Assembly: GCA_050953445.1 (NCBI GenBank)
Contig: JBMNMS010000001.1
Coordinates: forward strand, 62,001-126,000
DNA length: 64,000 nt
From: JBMNMS01 sp050953445
GTDB taxonomy: Bacteria > Bacillota > Clostridia > Peptostreptococcales > Anaerovoracaceae
Direction of reading: 5' to 3'
Shown here: positions 8,724 through 16,199 of the stretch, in pieces
Position numbering within the stretch: position 1 is the stretch's first letter
How the letters are laid out: each line of letters starts with the position of its first letter
Position numbers and translations under genes: made by a program
The notes under the pieces: model-generated
Database searches by the model: none
What the model was told of the DNA's origin: nothing
Seen by the model: only the letters and a program-made list of their open reading frames with translations

Positions 8724-10877
8724 TTATCCTCTATATTTAGGCTTGTTTACCAGCCGATCCAAGTCGTAGTATATGGGACTTGCTATAGCGATAGATGAAA
8801 CTGCCCCGGCTATTATGCCTATCATCAGAGGAAGTGTAAATTCCCTGATTGTAGCACCCCCCATAATATATAAGGGTATGATGGCTATGACGGTGGTAAC
8901 AGACGTCATAACAGACCTGACGAGAGTTTGGTTGATGCTCTTGTTCACCAATTCTTCCATCCTGCTCTTTTTCATTATTTTCAGGTTTTCCCTTATTCGG
9001 TCAAATACTACAATGGTGTCGTTTATGGAATACCCCACTATTATTAATACCGCCGCTATAAAAGGATTGTTTATTGGTATTTTAAACAAACCGTAAAAGG
9101 CTACCACTATGAGAACATCATGAATCAAGGCTATCAATGCCGCTATACCGAATTTCCACTCAAATCGGGCAATTATATAAATCAGAATCCCAATGGATGC
9201 TATTAATACCGCATTTAGTGCATTTTGTTTTAACAGCTTTCCAACTGAAGGGCTGAACTGTTCAATAGCAATAATATCTTTTTCAGCTATGCCGAATTTA
9301 TCATAAAAGTCTTCCATAAGCTGGTGCCTTGCATCGGTATCCAAGGCGGATGTTGTTTTTATGACTATCTCCTTATTCCCCTCGCCTGCATGAACCACAG
9401 TACAATCCATGCCATTGTCACCCATTATCTTCTCAACATCTTTAACCGCTACCACCTTATTCATATCAAGGTGGAGCATCGTTCCCCCCGTGAAGTCAAT
9501 TCCTGTATTAAACCCTCTTACAAGACCACTGCCCAACCCAATCACTATCAGGGCAACAGATACTATATAGAACCACCTTTTATATTTTATGAAATTGAAA
9601 TCCTTTTCAAATATGTTCTTTCTTTCAACTCCTAAAAGCTTGGAGCTCCCCAGGGCCTTTGTGTCCACCACTGTTTTGAGGAGAAATCTGGTGATTATTA
9701 CCGCTGTCAACACGCTGACTATTATACCTATCATAAGGGTCATTGCAAATCCTTTAACAGGGCCTGTCCCAAATTGATAAAGAATGACACCGGCAATCAT
9801 GGTGGTTAATTGAGAGTCAATAATAGTGGCCATGGCCCTTTTAAAACCCGAGTCGGTGGCAACCCGTAAAGATTTTCCGTTTTGATATTCCTCCCGTATC
9901 CTGGCAAATATGATTACATTGGCATCCACCGCCATCCCTATGGAAAGTATTATACCCGCAATCCCTGGTAGATTTAATACTGCCGCTAAAAGTGCAAGCA
10001 CCCAAAAGGTTATGAGGATGTATAAGGCCAGTGCTATGTTAGCCACAAAACCCATAAGCCAATAACCTACCACCATCACCAGAGCTACCAATCCCACACC
10101 TAAAACACCGGCTACAAGGCTGCTCTTTAAAGAGTCTATGCCCAATGTGGGCCCGATAACAGATGTTTGAACCTCTTCAAGGCCCACCGGCAAGGCGCCT
10201 CCCTGTATTAAAAGTGCCAACTCTGTAACTTCATCCGTAGTGAACTTTCCGGTGATGATAGCCTTGCCGCCCGGAATGGCACCACTGGCAGCAGGCGCTG
10301 AAATAACCTGATCATCCAGAAGTATATAAATAATCCTATCAGCCTGGTTTGTCTCCGGATTTATTACCAGTCCATTGCCTGCCAGCCTTGTGGCCTCCTC
10401 AAAAGCAACGGCACCCTCACCGTTAAATTCCAAAGTGACCGCAGGGAAACCTTTTTCATCCTTACCTACTCCCGCATGTTTTACCATGCTTCCATCTACC
10501 ATTACCCGTCCATCACCTAAGACAAATTGAAGTTGCGCTGTCTTGCCTATGGTTTCTATGGCACCTCTTGCATCCTCCGCCCCCGGCAATTCTACCCTAA
10601 TCTTGTCTAAGCCTTCAATGGTTACTATAGGCTCGGACAGTCCCATACGATTGACCCTTCCCTCTATTATAGCCTGGGTTTGTTCCATCAGCTTACGTAA
10701 ATCGGATCCGGTTGCATCTGTCTGGGCTTCCATAACCACATATACACCGCCTTGAAAATCCAGACCCAGCTTGAGTTGATCTTTTAATTTTTCAACGGGA
10801 CCAGCACCGTTTATGCTGACTCCCCAACCTAAAATAATTATTGCTACCACAAGGATTGCCAGTATTTTCTTCATCAT
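8724..10877 (-). CDS. secDF: Protein translocase subunit SecDF (fused SecD-SecF)
   Basis: Membrane partner of SecYEG that uses the proton gradient to help pull proteins out of the channel. The protein fuses SecD and SecF, as in Bacillus. The SecD half starts with an N-terminal membrane segment, then LGLDFQGGVYVVMEAQ near 32, the P1 periplasmic region, and IAGIILSIGMAVDANVIIF near 310. The SecF half begins near residue 430 with FNFIKYKRWFY and has FNTGIDFTGGTMLH and VGYSINDTIVVFDRIREN. Twelve membrane segments are expected. I start at ATG 10877, behind a GGAAGGAAAG site, rather than the in-frame ATG at 10910. The yajC gene is close by and shares the function. Confidence 0.96.
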   Translation of the reverse strand: MMKKILAILVVAIIILGWGVSINGAGPVEKLKDQLKLGLDFQGGVYVVMEAQTDATGSDLRKLMEQTQAIIEGRVNRMGLSEPIVTIEGLDKIRVELPGAEDARGAIETIGKTAQLQFVLGDGRVMVDGSMVKHAGVGKDEKGFPAVTLEFNGEGAVAFEEATRLAGNGLVINPETNQADRIIYILLDDQVISAPAASGAIPGGKAIITGKFTTDEVTELALLIQGGALPVGLEEVQTSVIGPTLGIDSLKSSLVAGVLGVGLVALVMVVGYWLMGFVANIALALYILITFWVLALLAAVLNLPGIAGIILSIGMAVDANVIIFARIREEYQNGKSLRVATDSGFKRAMATIIDSQLTTMIAGVILYQFGTGPVKGFAMTLMIGIIVSVLTAVIITRFLLKTVVDTKALGSSKLLGVERKNIFEKDFNFIKYKRWFYIVSVALIVIGLGSGLVRGFNTGIDFTGGTMLHLDMNKVVAVKDVEKIMGDNGMDCTVVHAGEGNKEIVIKTTSALDTDARHQLMEDFYDKFGIAEKDIIAIEQFSPSVGKLLKQNALNAVLIASIGILIYIIARFEWKFGIAALIALIHDVLIVVAFYGLFKIPINNPFIAAVLIIVGYSINDTIVVFDRIRENLKIMKKSRMEELVNKSINQTLVRSVMTSVTTVIAIIPLYIMGGATIREFTLPLMIGIIAGAVSSIAIASPIYYDLDRLVNKPKYRG

Positions 10878-10945
10878 CCCTACTTTCCTTCCATTGAAAT
10901 TGCATTTCAAATTATTTTACTACTTTTTGAAGTCCTTAACAAGTA

Positions 10946-10976
10946 ATTATAGTAGAAACATGAGAAAAACTGTCCA
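10946..10976 (-). promoter_or_regulatory. Candidate sigma-A promoter for secDF
   Basis: Reading leftward, TGGACA (10976-10971) and a perfect TATAAT (10951-10946) are separated by 19 bases. The -10 box is ideal; the spacing is two bases long. It lies about 70 bases before the secDF start, in the gap after the TIGR04086-type gene. Confidence 0.4.
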
Positions 10977-11025
10977 TAATAGTTGACTCTGCATGATATT
11001 ATGTGGATTTTCCATTCAAAATCCG

Positions 11026-11421
11026 CTAAGATGACCTGTTAACCCCTGCTAATCCGCCGGCCGCCCCACAGAGAACACAGGGAATATAGGCTGCCCGGAA
11101 AACCCCGACATAGGATATACCTCCACCGGAAATCGTGGAAAAAAACATGGAAAGAGCTATGGCAATAAGTATGAGAAATATAGAAAAAAGCGTTCCAAAC
11201 ACAAGACCCTTTTTACCTATCCTTCTGCCGGCAAGCATACCCGAAAAAAAACACCCCAATGATAATGAGGCAATCATCGCATAGGGCATCCATTTTTCAG
11301 AAACAGGCGTAAAGCAAATCAAAACGCCTCCTGCCAGAAAAGCCAGCACGAAAAACAAAAATCCTACAATTAAAGCCTTAAATCCACCGCTCCATAATTC
11401 CACTATCGATGCCTGTTTCAT
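11026..11421 (-). CDS. TIGR04086-type four-helix membrane protein
   Basis: 131-aa integral membrane protein of unknown function. Four hydrophobic stretches are visible: about residues 14-36, 46-62, 71-93 and 106-126, with the loop GRRIGKKG between the second and third. Proteins of this size and pattern, placed next to yajC and secDF, are annotated as the TIGR04086 family in Clostridia. An AGGTT site lies before the ATG at 11421. The position suggests a link to membrane protein export, but nothing in the sequence shows a mechanism. Confidence 0.75.
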   Translation of the reverse strand: MKQASIVELWSGGFKALIVGFLFFVLAFLAGGVLICFTPVSEKWMPYAMIASLSLGCFFSGMLAGRRIGKKGLVFGTLFSIFLILIAIALSMFFSTISGGGISYVGVFRAAYIPCVLCGAAGGLAGVNRSS

Positions 11422-11489
11422 GGCGAACCTCCGTTTTTTTATTAATATATTAGGGGGTAGTGAAATTTATGCATGGTTTTGATTCCAAT

Positions 11490-11520
11490 ATAAAAGCGCA
11501 ACTCTTTAAGAAGGTTGCGC
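11490..11520 (-). terminator. Rho-independent terminator after yajC
   Basis: Reading leftward, GCGCAAC and its complement GTTGCGC (11514-11520 and 11496-11502) form a seven-bp stem with an 11-base loop, followed by TTTTAT. It lies just beyond the yajC stop and would separate yajC from the membrane-protein gene. Confidence 0.65.
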
Positions 11521-11537
11521 CTGTGTCAATGCAATAT

Positions 11538-11990
11538 TCAGTCGGCTTTTTGATCGCTTTGCTCTGGTTTTTCTTCAGTTCCGACAGGGGTAGCTACATC
11601 AGCGGAAGCCGTTTCGGCCCCCTTATCCGATGCCTTTTCAAGTTTCTTGGGACGAGTTTTTTTGGGTTTATCCTCATCCTGCTCCACCTCTTTTGCCCTT
11701 TGCTGCGCTGGCTTGCTCCTCCCCGGATCGCTGTCAACCTTTTGGGATATCGCCCATCTGGTCACTTCCAGCTTTGTTTTGTCCGCACCTACCTGAATGG
11801 TCAGATAATCGTCTCGTACTTTTGAAATAACGCCTCGTATTCCTCCGATCGTAAGGATCTCATCCCCTACCTTCAGGTTACTCCTCATGGTATTAACCTG
11901 TTTTTCCTTCTTTTTCTGTGGTCTGATCATCAGAAAATACATAACGGCGATTAAAAAGGCCAGCGGCATTAAAGTATAGATAAAATCCAT
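11538..11990 (-). CDS. yajC: Preprotein translocase subunit YajC
   Basis: Small membrane protein associated with SecDF. One membrane helix spans about residues 4-20, followed by the family signature MIRPQKKKEKQVNTMRSNLK and VGDEILTIGGIRGVISKV. After residue 90 there is a long charged tail of about 60 residues, rich in Lys, Glu, Asp and Pro, which is longer than in most YajC proteins (usually 85-110 aa). The start ATG follows AGAGGAGGAACACGTAAAT. The tail is probably disordered. Confidence 0.93.
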   Translation of the reverse strand: MDFIYTLMPLAFLIAVMYFLMIRPQKKKEKQVNTMRSNLKVGDEILTIGGIRGVISKVRDDYLTIQVGADKTKLEVTRWAISQKVDSDPGRSKPAQQRAKEVEQDEDKPKKTRPKKLEKASDKGAETASADVATPVGTEEKPEQSDQKAD

Positions 11991-12023
11991 ATTTACGTGT
12001 TCCTCCTCTCGGTTCTAAAAAAA

Positions 12024-12051
12024 ATTATATCCTAAATACAAAAAAATGCAA
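12024..12051 (-). promoter_or_regulatory. Sigma-A promoter for yajC
   Basis: Leftward TTGCAT (12051-12046), a 16-base spacer and a perfect TATAAT (12029-12024). It is about 35 bases before the yajC start codon and back to back with the tRNA promoter. Confidence 0.65.
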
Positions 12052-12061
12052 TGTTTTTTTC

Positions 12062-12090
12062 TTGATTTCACCATATTCTTGTGCTATCAT
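12062..12090 (+). promoter_or_regulatory. Sigma-A promoter for the tRNA pair
   Basis: TTGATT (12062-12067), a 17-base spacer and TATCAT (12085-12090). The predicted start is near 12097, only a few bases before the 5' end of tRNA-Leu. Confidence 0.65.
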
Positions 12091-12101
12091 GTGTTTATTG
12101 C

Positions 12102-12188
12102 GCCGGCGTGATGGAATTGGCAGACGTGCGGGATTCAAAATCCCGTGGTGGCAACACCGTATCGGTTCGACCCCGATCGCCGGCACCA
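12102..12188 (+). tRNA. tRNA-Leu (anticodon CAA)
   Basis: 87-base class II tRNA. The acceptor arms GCCGGCG and CGCCGGC pair fully, with A as discriminator and an encoded CCA. The anticodon loop TTCAAAA gives CAA, which reads UUG. There is a long variable arm (TGGTGGCAACACCGTA) and a normal T loop, GGTTCGACC. Confidence 0.97.
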
Positions 12189-12210
12189 TTATAGATATTA
12201 TATTAGTTTT

Positions 12211-12287
12211 CGGGGCGTGGCGCAGTTTGGTAGCGCGTTTGACTGGGGGTCAAAAGGCCGCAGGTTCGAATCCTGTCGCTCCGACCA
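12211..12287 (+). tRNA. tRNA-Pro (anticodon GGG), prophage integration site
   Basis: 77-base tRNA with acceptor CGGGGCG pairing CGCTCCG, discriminator A and encoded CCA. The anticodon loop CTGGGGG gives GGG, which reads CCC. The prophage inserted within the anticodon-arm and 3' half. The phage supplies an identical 3' end, so the gene is intact at attL, and the displaced 3' part remains at 51,748-51,794. Confidence 0.97.
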
Positions 12288-12323
12288 TTGAAAGCCTGTA
12301 ATCCCAACAGTTACAGGCTTTTT
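12242..12323 (+). repeat. attL: 82-bp attachment-site repeat
   Basis: Exact 82-bp direct repeat of 51,748-51,829. It starts in the anticodon arm of tRNA-Pro (ACTGGGGGTC) and runs through the tRNA 3' end and its terminator to the T-run. The flanking bases differ on both sides (G or A before it, G or A after it), so the repeat ends are sharp. It marks the left end of the prophage. Confidence 0.97.
12291..12323 (+). terminator. tRNA operon terminator (copied in attR)
   Basis: AAAGCCTGTAA and TTACAGGCTTT form an 11-bp perfect stem around a nine-base loop, ending in a T-run. It terminates the tRNA-Leu/tRNA-Pro transcript. It lies inside the att repeat, so a second copy is present at 51,797-51,829. 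Confidence 0.9.
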
Positions 12324-12351
12324 GCTTTCCTGCACACTTCACTTGAAAACC

Positions 12352-12376
12352 AAAAAACGCACAGAAAATGCACAGG
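12352..12376 (+). repeat. Left integrase arm-type repeats (candidate)
   Basis: Two tandem copies of an AAAACGCACAG-like word (AAAAAACGCACAG, then AAAATGCACAGG) lie 28 bases inside attL. Matching copies flank the integrase gene at the other end of the prophage (51,609-51,631). Nothing else in the window explains this shared word, and its position fits arm-type integrase or excisionase sites. Confidence 0.6.
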
Positions 12377-12386
12377 GTTATAAGAA

Positions 12387-12671
12387 TTATTTGTTTTTAA
12401 TCTGTTCTATTAATTCATTTCCGTATACCGTAACAGCTGCTATAAGTACGCTCTGTATTATCATGGCCACAAGTGCCGAGGGACTGAATCCTTCTCCAAG
12501 AACAAATCCAACATATGCTATGGTGATCATCAAACTAATAGCAAGCAATATGTAAGGGATTAGCCAGGAATTCTCTTTCCATTTGCCGTTTCTCACAAAC
12601 AATCCTACTGCATAAAGGAATATTATCAAAACAAAAAGTTCGGGTCTTATAAATTGCATAATTGCATCCAT
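12387..12671 (-). CDS. Putative holin (three membrane segments)
   Basis: 94-aa membrane protein in the lysis module, next to the amidase. Hydrophobic segments lie at about residues 9-27, 37-55 and 63-84, with a short charged C terminus (ELIEQIKNK), the layout of class I-like holins that form holes for the endolysin. It is the last leftward gene before attL. The class is inferred from size, topology and position; no family motif can be read with certainty. Confidence 0.65.
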   Translation of the reverse strand: MDAIMQFIRPELFVLIIFLYAVGLFVRNGKWKENSWLIPYILLAISLMITIAYVGFVLGEGFSPSALVAMIIQSVLIAAVTVYGNELIEQIKNK

Positions 12672-12672
12672 T

Positions 12673-13005
12673 TTACTTTCCTCCTATGTGTTCATCTGGT
12701 GGGGTTGTGGGAAGTGCATAAACCTTCTGCATACGTGCTTCCATGTCGCCATTCCAGCCATTCGCTTTATAGGCATCGTACAATATACCTAACGATTTCC
12801 TTTCGCTCGGTGTCGCAAAGTCCTTTGCTATCATGCACTCAATCTCTGTAGATAACATGGAATAGGTTACTGCTGCCAATGTGCTTCTTATAAGCCGTTG
12901 GTCTAAACAAGTCTTTGATTTTCTTGTCAGCCTGTGTTGTACTACTGCTGTTAATGCGTTGCTGCCGATAACCGCAACTGCTATCGCTGCTACAAAGTCA
13001 ATCAT
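12673..13005 (-). CDS. Phage membrane-anchored protein of the lysis module
   Basis: 110 aa, unknown function. An N-terminal hydrophobic helix (MIDFVAAIAVAVIGSNAL) is followed by a basic stretch (RLTRKSK) and a mostly helical body ending in YKANGWNGDMEARMQKVY. Short phage proteins with one anchor and this C-terminal motif are found beside holins, but their role is not settled (holin partner or antiholin are both possible). It overlaps the amidase start by four bases, so the two are coupled. Confidence 0.5.
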   Translation of the reverse strand: MIDFVAAIAVAVIGSNALTAVVQHRLTRKSKTCLDQRLIRSTLAAVTYSMLSTEIECMIAKDFATPSERKSLGILYDAYKANGWNGDMEARMQKVYALPTTPPDEHIGGK

Positions 13006-13748
13006 TTTACACCCCCCAACAATCTTTCTAAAAGCTCACGTCCGTATTTGTAGTTATACAGATATTCGATTGTGCCATCTGAAAAGCCATACATACACTG
13101 GATTGTTTCTTTTAGTGATTTGGGCGCAAGTAGCTTCTCGTACAAGTCCTTAGAGTATGGATGGGAGTTTAGATACTCCATTGTGCTATCGCTAAACCCG
13201 AATTTAGCTTTTACTTTATTGTCTATATCGCCTATGCTCATTGCGTCCTCCACCTTTTCTATGAAAGTTTGCCATGAATACGGTTTGCCGGCCCTTAGCA
13301 TTTGTGGACAGTTTTTTCCGCTCCAATGGTTATGTTGGAAAACCTGTATAAGTTTTAGATTATGCCTTTTGAGTATATCGGCTGTTAGAAATGCGGCCTT
13401 GTCTGTTGCAACCCTTAAATCGCTATCGGGGTTCATGCAGATTTCAATTCCGATTGTTGCCATGTTTCCGTTTCCGTTTCCATCGCCAGCATGCCATGCA
13501 ACCTCGTTTTCGGGGATTGACTGCACGATGTTCTTATCATCTACTGCATAATGCCAGCTTGCTTTCTTGTCCTTGCCTGTGCCTTGCAAGTACCTGCCAT
13601 GACTTATAGCACCTGCACCTTTGGCCGAATTGCCTGTGTTATGTATTGTAACGCCTACAATCGACTTTAATTTTCTACCGCTTCTTGCACCTGTGGGGAT
13701 TGTAGGGGCAAGCATTTGAATAATGCTGCCCCCTATATTTGTGTTCAT
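13002..13748 (-). CDS. N-acetylmuramoyl-L-alanine amidase (endolysin)
   Basis: 248-aa peptidoglycan hydrolase that cuts the bond between muramic acid and the stem peptide to release phage. The Amidase_2 fold covers about residues 28-170, with zinc-ligand regions VTIHNTGNSA near 32 and HNHWSGKNCPQML near 155, and the substrate-site EVAWHAGDG near 81. After a linker there are two repeats of about 35-40 residues, starting KFGFSDSTMEYLN and MYGFSDGTIEYLY, probably for wall binding. There is no signal peptide, so it needs the holin. Confidence 0.93.
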   Translation of the reverse strand: MNTNIGGSIIQMLAPTIPTGARSGRKLKSIVGVTIHNTGNSAKGAGAISHGRYLQGTGKDKKASWHYAVDDKNIVQSIPENEVAWHAGDGNGNGNMATIGIEICMNPDSDLRVATDKAAFLTADILKRHNLKLIQVFQHNHWSGKNCPQMLRAGKPYSWQTFIEKVEDAMSIGDIDNKVKAKFGFSDSTMEYLNSHPYSKDLYEKLLAPKSLKETIQCMYGFSDGTIEYLYNYKYGRELLERLLGGVK

Positions 13749-13762
13749 GCTTGCCCCTCCTT

Positions 13763-13996
13763 TTAGCTGTTTGCTTTTCTGTAAACCTCGTTCACATCTT
13801 CTAAAAATACAGCAACGTCCATTTCAGGTACAGGGCCATATTCCTTTATAGCATAGTCTTTTTCTGCACCTTCCCTGCGTGTCATGGCTATAAGCATATC
13901 CAAGCCTACTCCCATGTCCACATCGTTTTTAGTTGCTACTGCTGCGATAGCTTCCTTGTGCTTTGTCATTACTTCTTTCCAATCTAATCTTGCCAT
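13763..13996 (-). CDS. Small phage protein, unknown
   Basis: 77 aa, acidic and helical, beginning MARLDWKEVMTKHKEAIAAV. No recognisable domain, signal peptide or membrane segment. A good ribosome site (AGGAGG) precedes the ATG at 13996. It sits between a terminator (14,024-14,051) and the amidase, so it may be the first gene of the lysis transcript. Confidence 0.55.
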   Translation of the reverse strand: MARLDWKEVMTKHKEAIAAVATKNDVDMGVGLDMLIAMTRREGAEKDYAIKEYGPVPEMDVAVFLEDVNEVYRKANS

Positions 13997-14023
13997 TTTA
14001 AAATCCTCCTGTTTTTTTAATAA

Positions 14024-14051
14024 TATAAAAAAAGAGCCTTATTGCTCTTTT
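14024..14051 (-). terminator. Terminator between tail-fibre and lysis genes
   Basis: Leftward AAAAGAGC (14,051-14,044) pairs with GCTCTTTT (14,037-14,030) around a six-base loop and ends in a seven-T run. It falls just after the discoidin-domain gene and would separate tail genes from the lysis module. Confidence 0.7.
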
Positions 14052-14064
14052 AGTCGAGATGTAG

Positions 14065-14916
14065 TTATTTGCCGTAAAATTGAAGATTGGCTATGGTCGT
14101 ATAACGTGTATTCCCATTGTTGTAACGGCTGAAAAGCCTCCATCGATTATGCTGACCGGAAGCTGATGCTACCACTTTTTCCTGCAAGTTTGTTACTGCG
14201 TCAAACTGGATATCTATTGCAGGTACCCAACTACCACTATAATCACTATAATATTCCAATCTTGCGTTTTTAGGTGCAGAAGTAGAGGTCGTATGAGCTT
14301 GTAAGCTTACCCTATAAAGCCATACCGGTTGAGCAAATTCGTACTCTATCCATGTGTTTGTTATGGTGCTAGTGACCCAACGTGTATCAGTCTCTTGGTC
14401 AAAAGCTTTCCATCCTTCGTATTCTGTATTTGCTTCTTCCACCCTTACTACCCCGTAGGGGGTAGTATAGCTTGTCATTTTCGGAACGGTTATCGGAGAG
14501 CTGTTGTCAAGCTTTTGGATTATTGTTGGTGAGTTACTTATAATTTCACACGCTGGAGCTGAGTGGCTTATCGCTGCCATAGCTGGCTTTGAGTTGCTTA
14601 TCGCTGTCATAGCCGTTGAGTTATTTAATAGCGCACTCAGGCTGTTATAATTGTTAGGGTTAAGTCCTGTCATAGCGCATAAGCAAGTTACTCCTTGCGT
14701 ATCGGCTCTTGCGGGTCCAAGCGCATAGCTCGTTACTACCTCAAAGGCTATCGGGTGCATAAAAAGAGCTTTGGCTTTGTATAGCTCGTATGATAAGTCT
14801 GGATCATCTATACCTGTATAGCTGCTACCTACCAAATCAATGTGGTTTATCAAATTGGCTATATTAATCGGTGTTGATAAGTCACTATTTATTTTCTTCA
14901 CTTTCGCCCAGCTCAA
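14065..14916 (-). CDS. Tail-fibre-like protein with C-terminal F5/8 type C (discoidin) domain
   Basis: 283-aa virion protein, probably host binding. The N-terminal part begins MSWAKVKKINSDLSTPINI, like many clostridial phage tail-end proteins. Residues about 95-140 hold a degenerate repeat around AISNS (AMTAISNSKPAMAAISHSAP), a shaft-like pattern. The C-terminal half (about 145-283) reads as a galactose-binding-like discoidin fold: GWKAFDQETDTRWVTSTITN, WIEYEFAQPVWLYRV and a final IANLQFYGK. I start it at TTG 14916, six bases after GGAGGTGAAGG. The sugar target is unknown. Confidence 0.75.
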   Translation of the reverse strand: MSWAKVKKINSDLSTPINIANLINHIDLVGSSYTGIDDPDLSYELYKAKALFMHPIAFEVVTSYALGPARADTQGVTCLCAMTGLNPNNYNSLSALLNNSTAMTAISNSKPAMAAISHSAPACEIISNSPTIIQKLDNSSPITVPKMTSYTTPYGVVRVEEANTEYEGWKAFDQETDTRWVTSTITNTWIEYEFAQPVWLYRVSLQAHTTSTSAPKNARLEYYSDYSGSWVPAIDIQFDAVTNLQEKVVASASGQHNRWRLFSRYNNGNTRYTTIANLQFYGK

Positions 14917-15139
14917 ATCCTTCACCTCCTTGCTTCTCGTTCAGTTTTTCAGTAAGCTCATCCAACTCGCTTTGCAATTCCGCCATTTTAACCTCTATAT
15001 CTTCTTCGGTGCCTTCCACCTCTACCCATTCCCCATCAACATACATCTGGCCAAGGTTTTCATATGTGGCTTCTATGCCCGTGACATTAGGAGTTCCTAT
15101 TGTGCGACAGACCCCGTTTTCGTCAAATTGTGCGTACAT
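14885..15139 (-). CDS. Small phage tail-region protein with coiled-coil end
   Basis: 84 aa from ATG 15139 (site GGAGG 11 bases upstream). The N-terminal half is beta-rich and aromatic (MYAQFDENGVCRTIG, QMYVDGEWVEVEG). The second half is a charged helix, likely a coiled coil (MAELQSELDELTEKLNEK). Proteins of this form are common at the tail end of clostridial phages. Function unknown. It overlaps the discoidin-protein gene by 32 bases. Confidence 0.6.
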   Translation of the reverse strand: MYAQFDENGVCRTIGTPNVTGIEATYENLGQMYVDGEWVEVEGTEEDIEVKMAELQSELDELTEKLNEKQGGEGFELGESEENK

Positions 15140-15140
15140 A

Positions 15141-15383
15141 TTAAACAGCACCTCCAAACTCTATTACTTGCCAATCCACTATTGCGTTAGCTACGGAGTG
15201 TTTTAATTGCAAGTTCGTGCCGCTCGTTAGGTAGGCTGTACCTGACCCACTTGTGATGGAGTTCCAAAGCACTATACACTTGCCAGTGTTTACGGCTTCG
15301 ATCTCGACATTTATCGTCGCATTAGCCGCCCCTGTGTTAGTCGAACCGCTTTGTATTTTTAGCTGCAAGAGTCCTAAAATCAT
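15141..15383 (-). CDS. Small phage protein, unknown
   Basis: 80 aa, beta-rich, no charged clusters: starts MILGLLQLKIQSGSTNTG and ends VDWQVIEFGGAV. It overlaps the gene upstream by four bases and ends two bases before the start of the next one, so it belongs to the tail-tip transcript. No domain recognised; it may be a small fibre or baseplate accessory part. Confidence 0.55.
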   Translation of the reverse strand: MILGLLQLKIQSGSTNTGAANATINVEIEAVNTGKCIVLWNSITSGSGTAYLTSGTNLQLKHSVANAIVDWQVIEFGGAV

Positions 15384-15721
15384 AACATCACCTCCTCGAT
15401 AGAGCCATCTTCCCCAAAGCTCGTTTGCTTGGCTATGCTGACTCCACCTGCTGTAAAAGTTTCAATGACAGACCCATCCTCTTCAAAAGTTGTCACCAGC
15501 ACACCCCCCTCTGCATTGGTTTCAGTGATAGTTCCATCTTCTCCGAATACCGTAGTAGCGCCTACAAAGCCCTGCATAGCCATCAGCAAAGCACGATTAA
15601 CAACTGTCCCTTCCTCCGTGACTGTTCCTGGTTCTCGTGATAAGTCGTATGTATCACCGGATATATTTGTTAGTTTGTATCTATGTGGGTGCTCTACCAC
15701 CCTGTCCTTTACATTTATCAC
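15380..15721 (-). CDS. Phage tail-region protein with EDG repeats
   Basis: 113 aa from a GTG at 15721 that overlaps the TGA of the gene before. The N terminus (VKDRVVEHPHRYKLTNISG) resembles a family of small siphovirus proteins near the tail tip. The C-terminal half has three imperfect units of about 20 residues, each opening with F(G/E)EDG(T/S)I (FGEDGTITET, FEEDGSVIET, FGEDGSIEEV), a beta-repeat pattern. Function unknown; a fibre or shaft role is plausible. Confidence 0.6.
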   Translation of the reverse strand: MINVKDRVVEHPHRYKLTNISGDTYDLSREPGTVTEEGTVVNRALLMAMQGFVGATTVFGEDGTITETNAEGGVLVTTFEEDGSVIETFTAGGVSIAKQTSFGEDGSIEEVML

Positions 15722-15873
15722 AACACTACCCCCTGTCCACTAAAAAAGGTTCCTGACCTACGGAACCCTGCAATCATTCGCTGTAGTAAAATATCAATGT
15801 TTTTTATGTTCTGATCTAACCACAAAACAATCCCTCCCTTAGGGACTGCGTGTTGTACATTTCTATCTTTCAA
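15718..15873 (-). CDS. 51-aa phage protein with TTG start
   Basis: Short reading frame found by hand: TTG at 15873, eight bases after a perfect AAGGAGG, and a TGA that overlaps the GTG of the next gene. The product starts MKDRNVQHAVPKGGIVLW and ends GTFFSGQGVVL, with a helical middle. Strong ribosome site, tight coupling and lack of any other gene in the stretch argue that it is real. Its opening MKDRNV resembles the opening VKDRVV of the next product. Function unknown. Confidence 0.6.
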   Translation of the reverse strand: MKDRNVQHAVPKGGIVLWLDQNIKNIDILLQRMIAGFRRSGTFFSGQGVVL

Positions 15874-15893
15874 AATTAAACCTCCTTATAAAC

Positions 15894-16199
15894 TTATAAA
15901 AAAACTACATATATCTTTGCTTGGGTAGAGAACTTATTGAAAAGTGTATCGCTTGCAGTTACTATTATCTGTCCGGCGGATGAATCGTAAGCATATGAAA
16001 GTGTAATATCATAGGTATACGTTGTTTTGGAGATACCTGTAAACATCACAATTAAGTTGTCCATAGTGATGTTTTTGTAGTCTGCATAAGCACTTGCAAT
16101 GCTAAACTTTACTTCCGTGGTCGATGTTCTAGTAGCGCTAATCTCGCCGAGATAAACAGGTTTTTTGCCGCCTCCGCCCACTTTGATTATGTTGGGCAT
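15894..16199 (-). CDS. Phage tail-tip protein, unknown
   Basis: 101 aa, beta-rich, opening MPNIIKVGGGGKKPVYLGEI, then repeated Ser/Thr/Tyr strands and ending AKIYVVFL. It overlaps the gene upstream by one base. No catalytic motif or membrane segment. Size and position fit a baseplate or fibre adaptor. Confidence 0.5.
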   Translation of the reverse strand: MPNIIKVGGGGKKPVYLGEISATRTSTTEVKFSIASAYADYKNITMDNLIVMFTGISKTTYTYDITLSYAYDSSAGQIIVTASDTLFNKFSTQAKIYVVFL

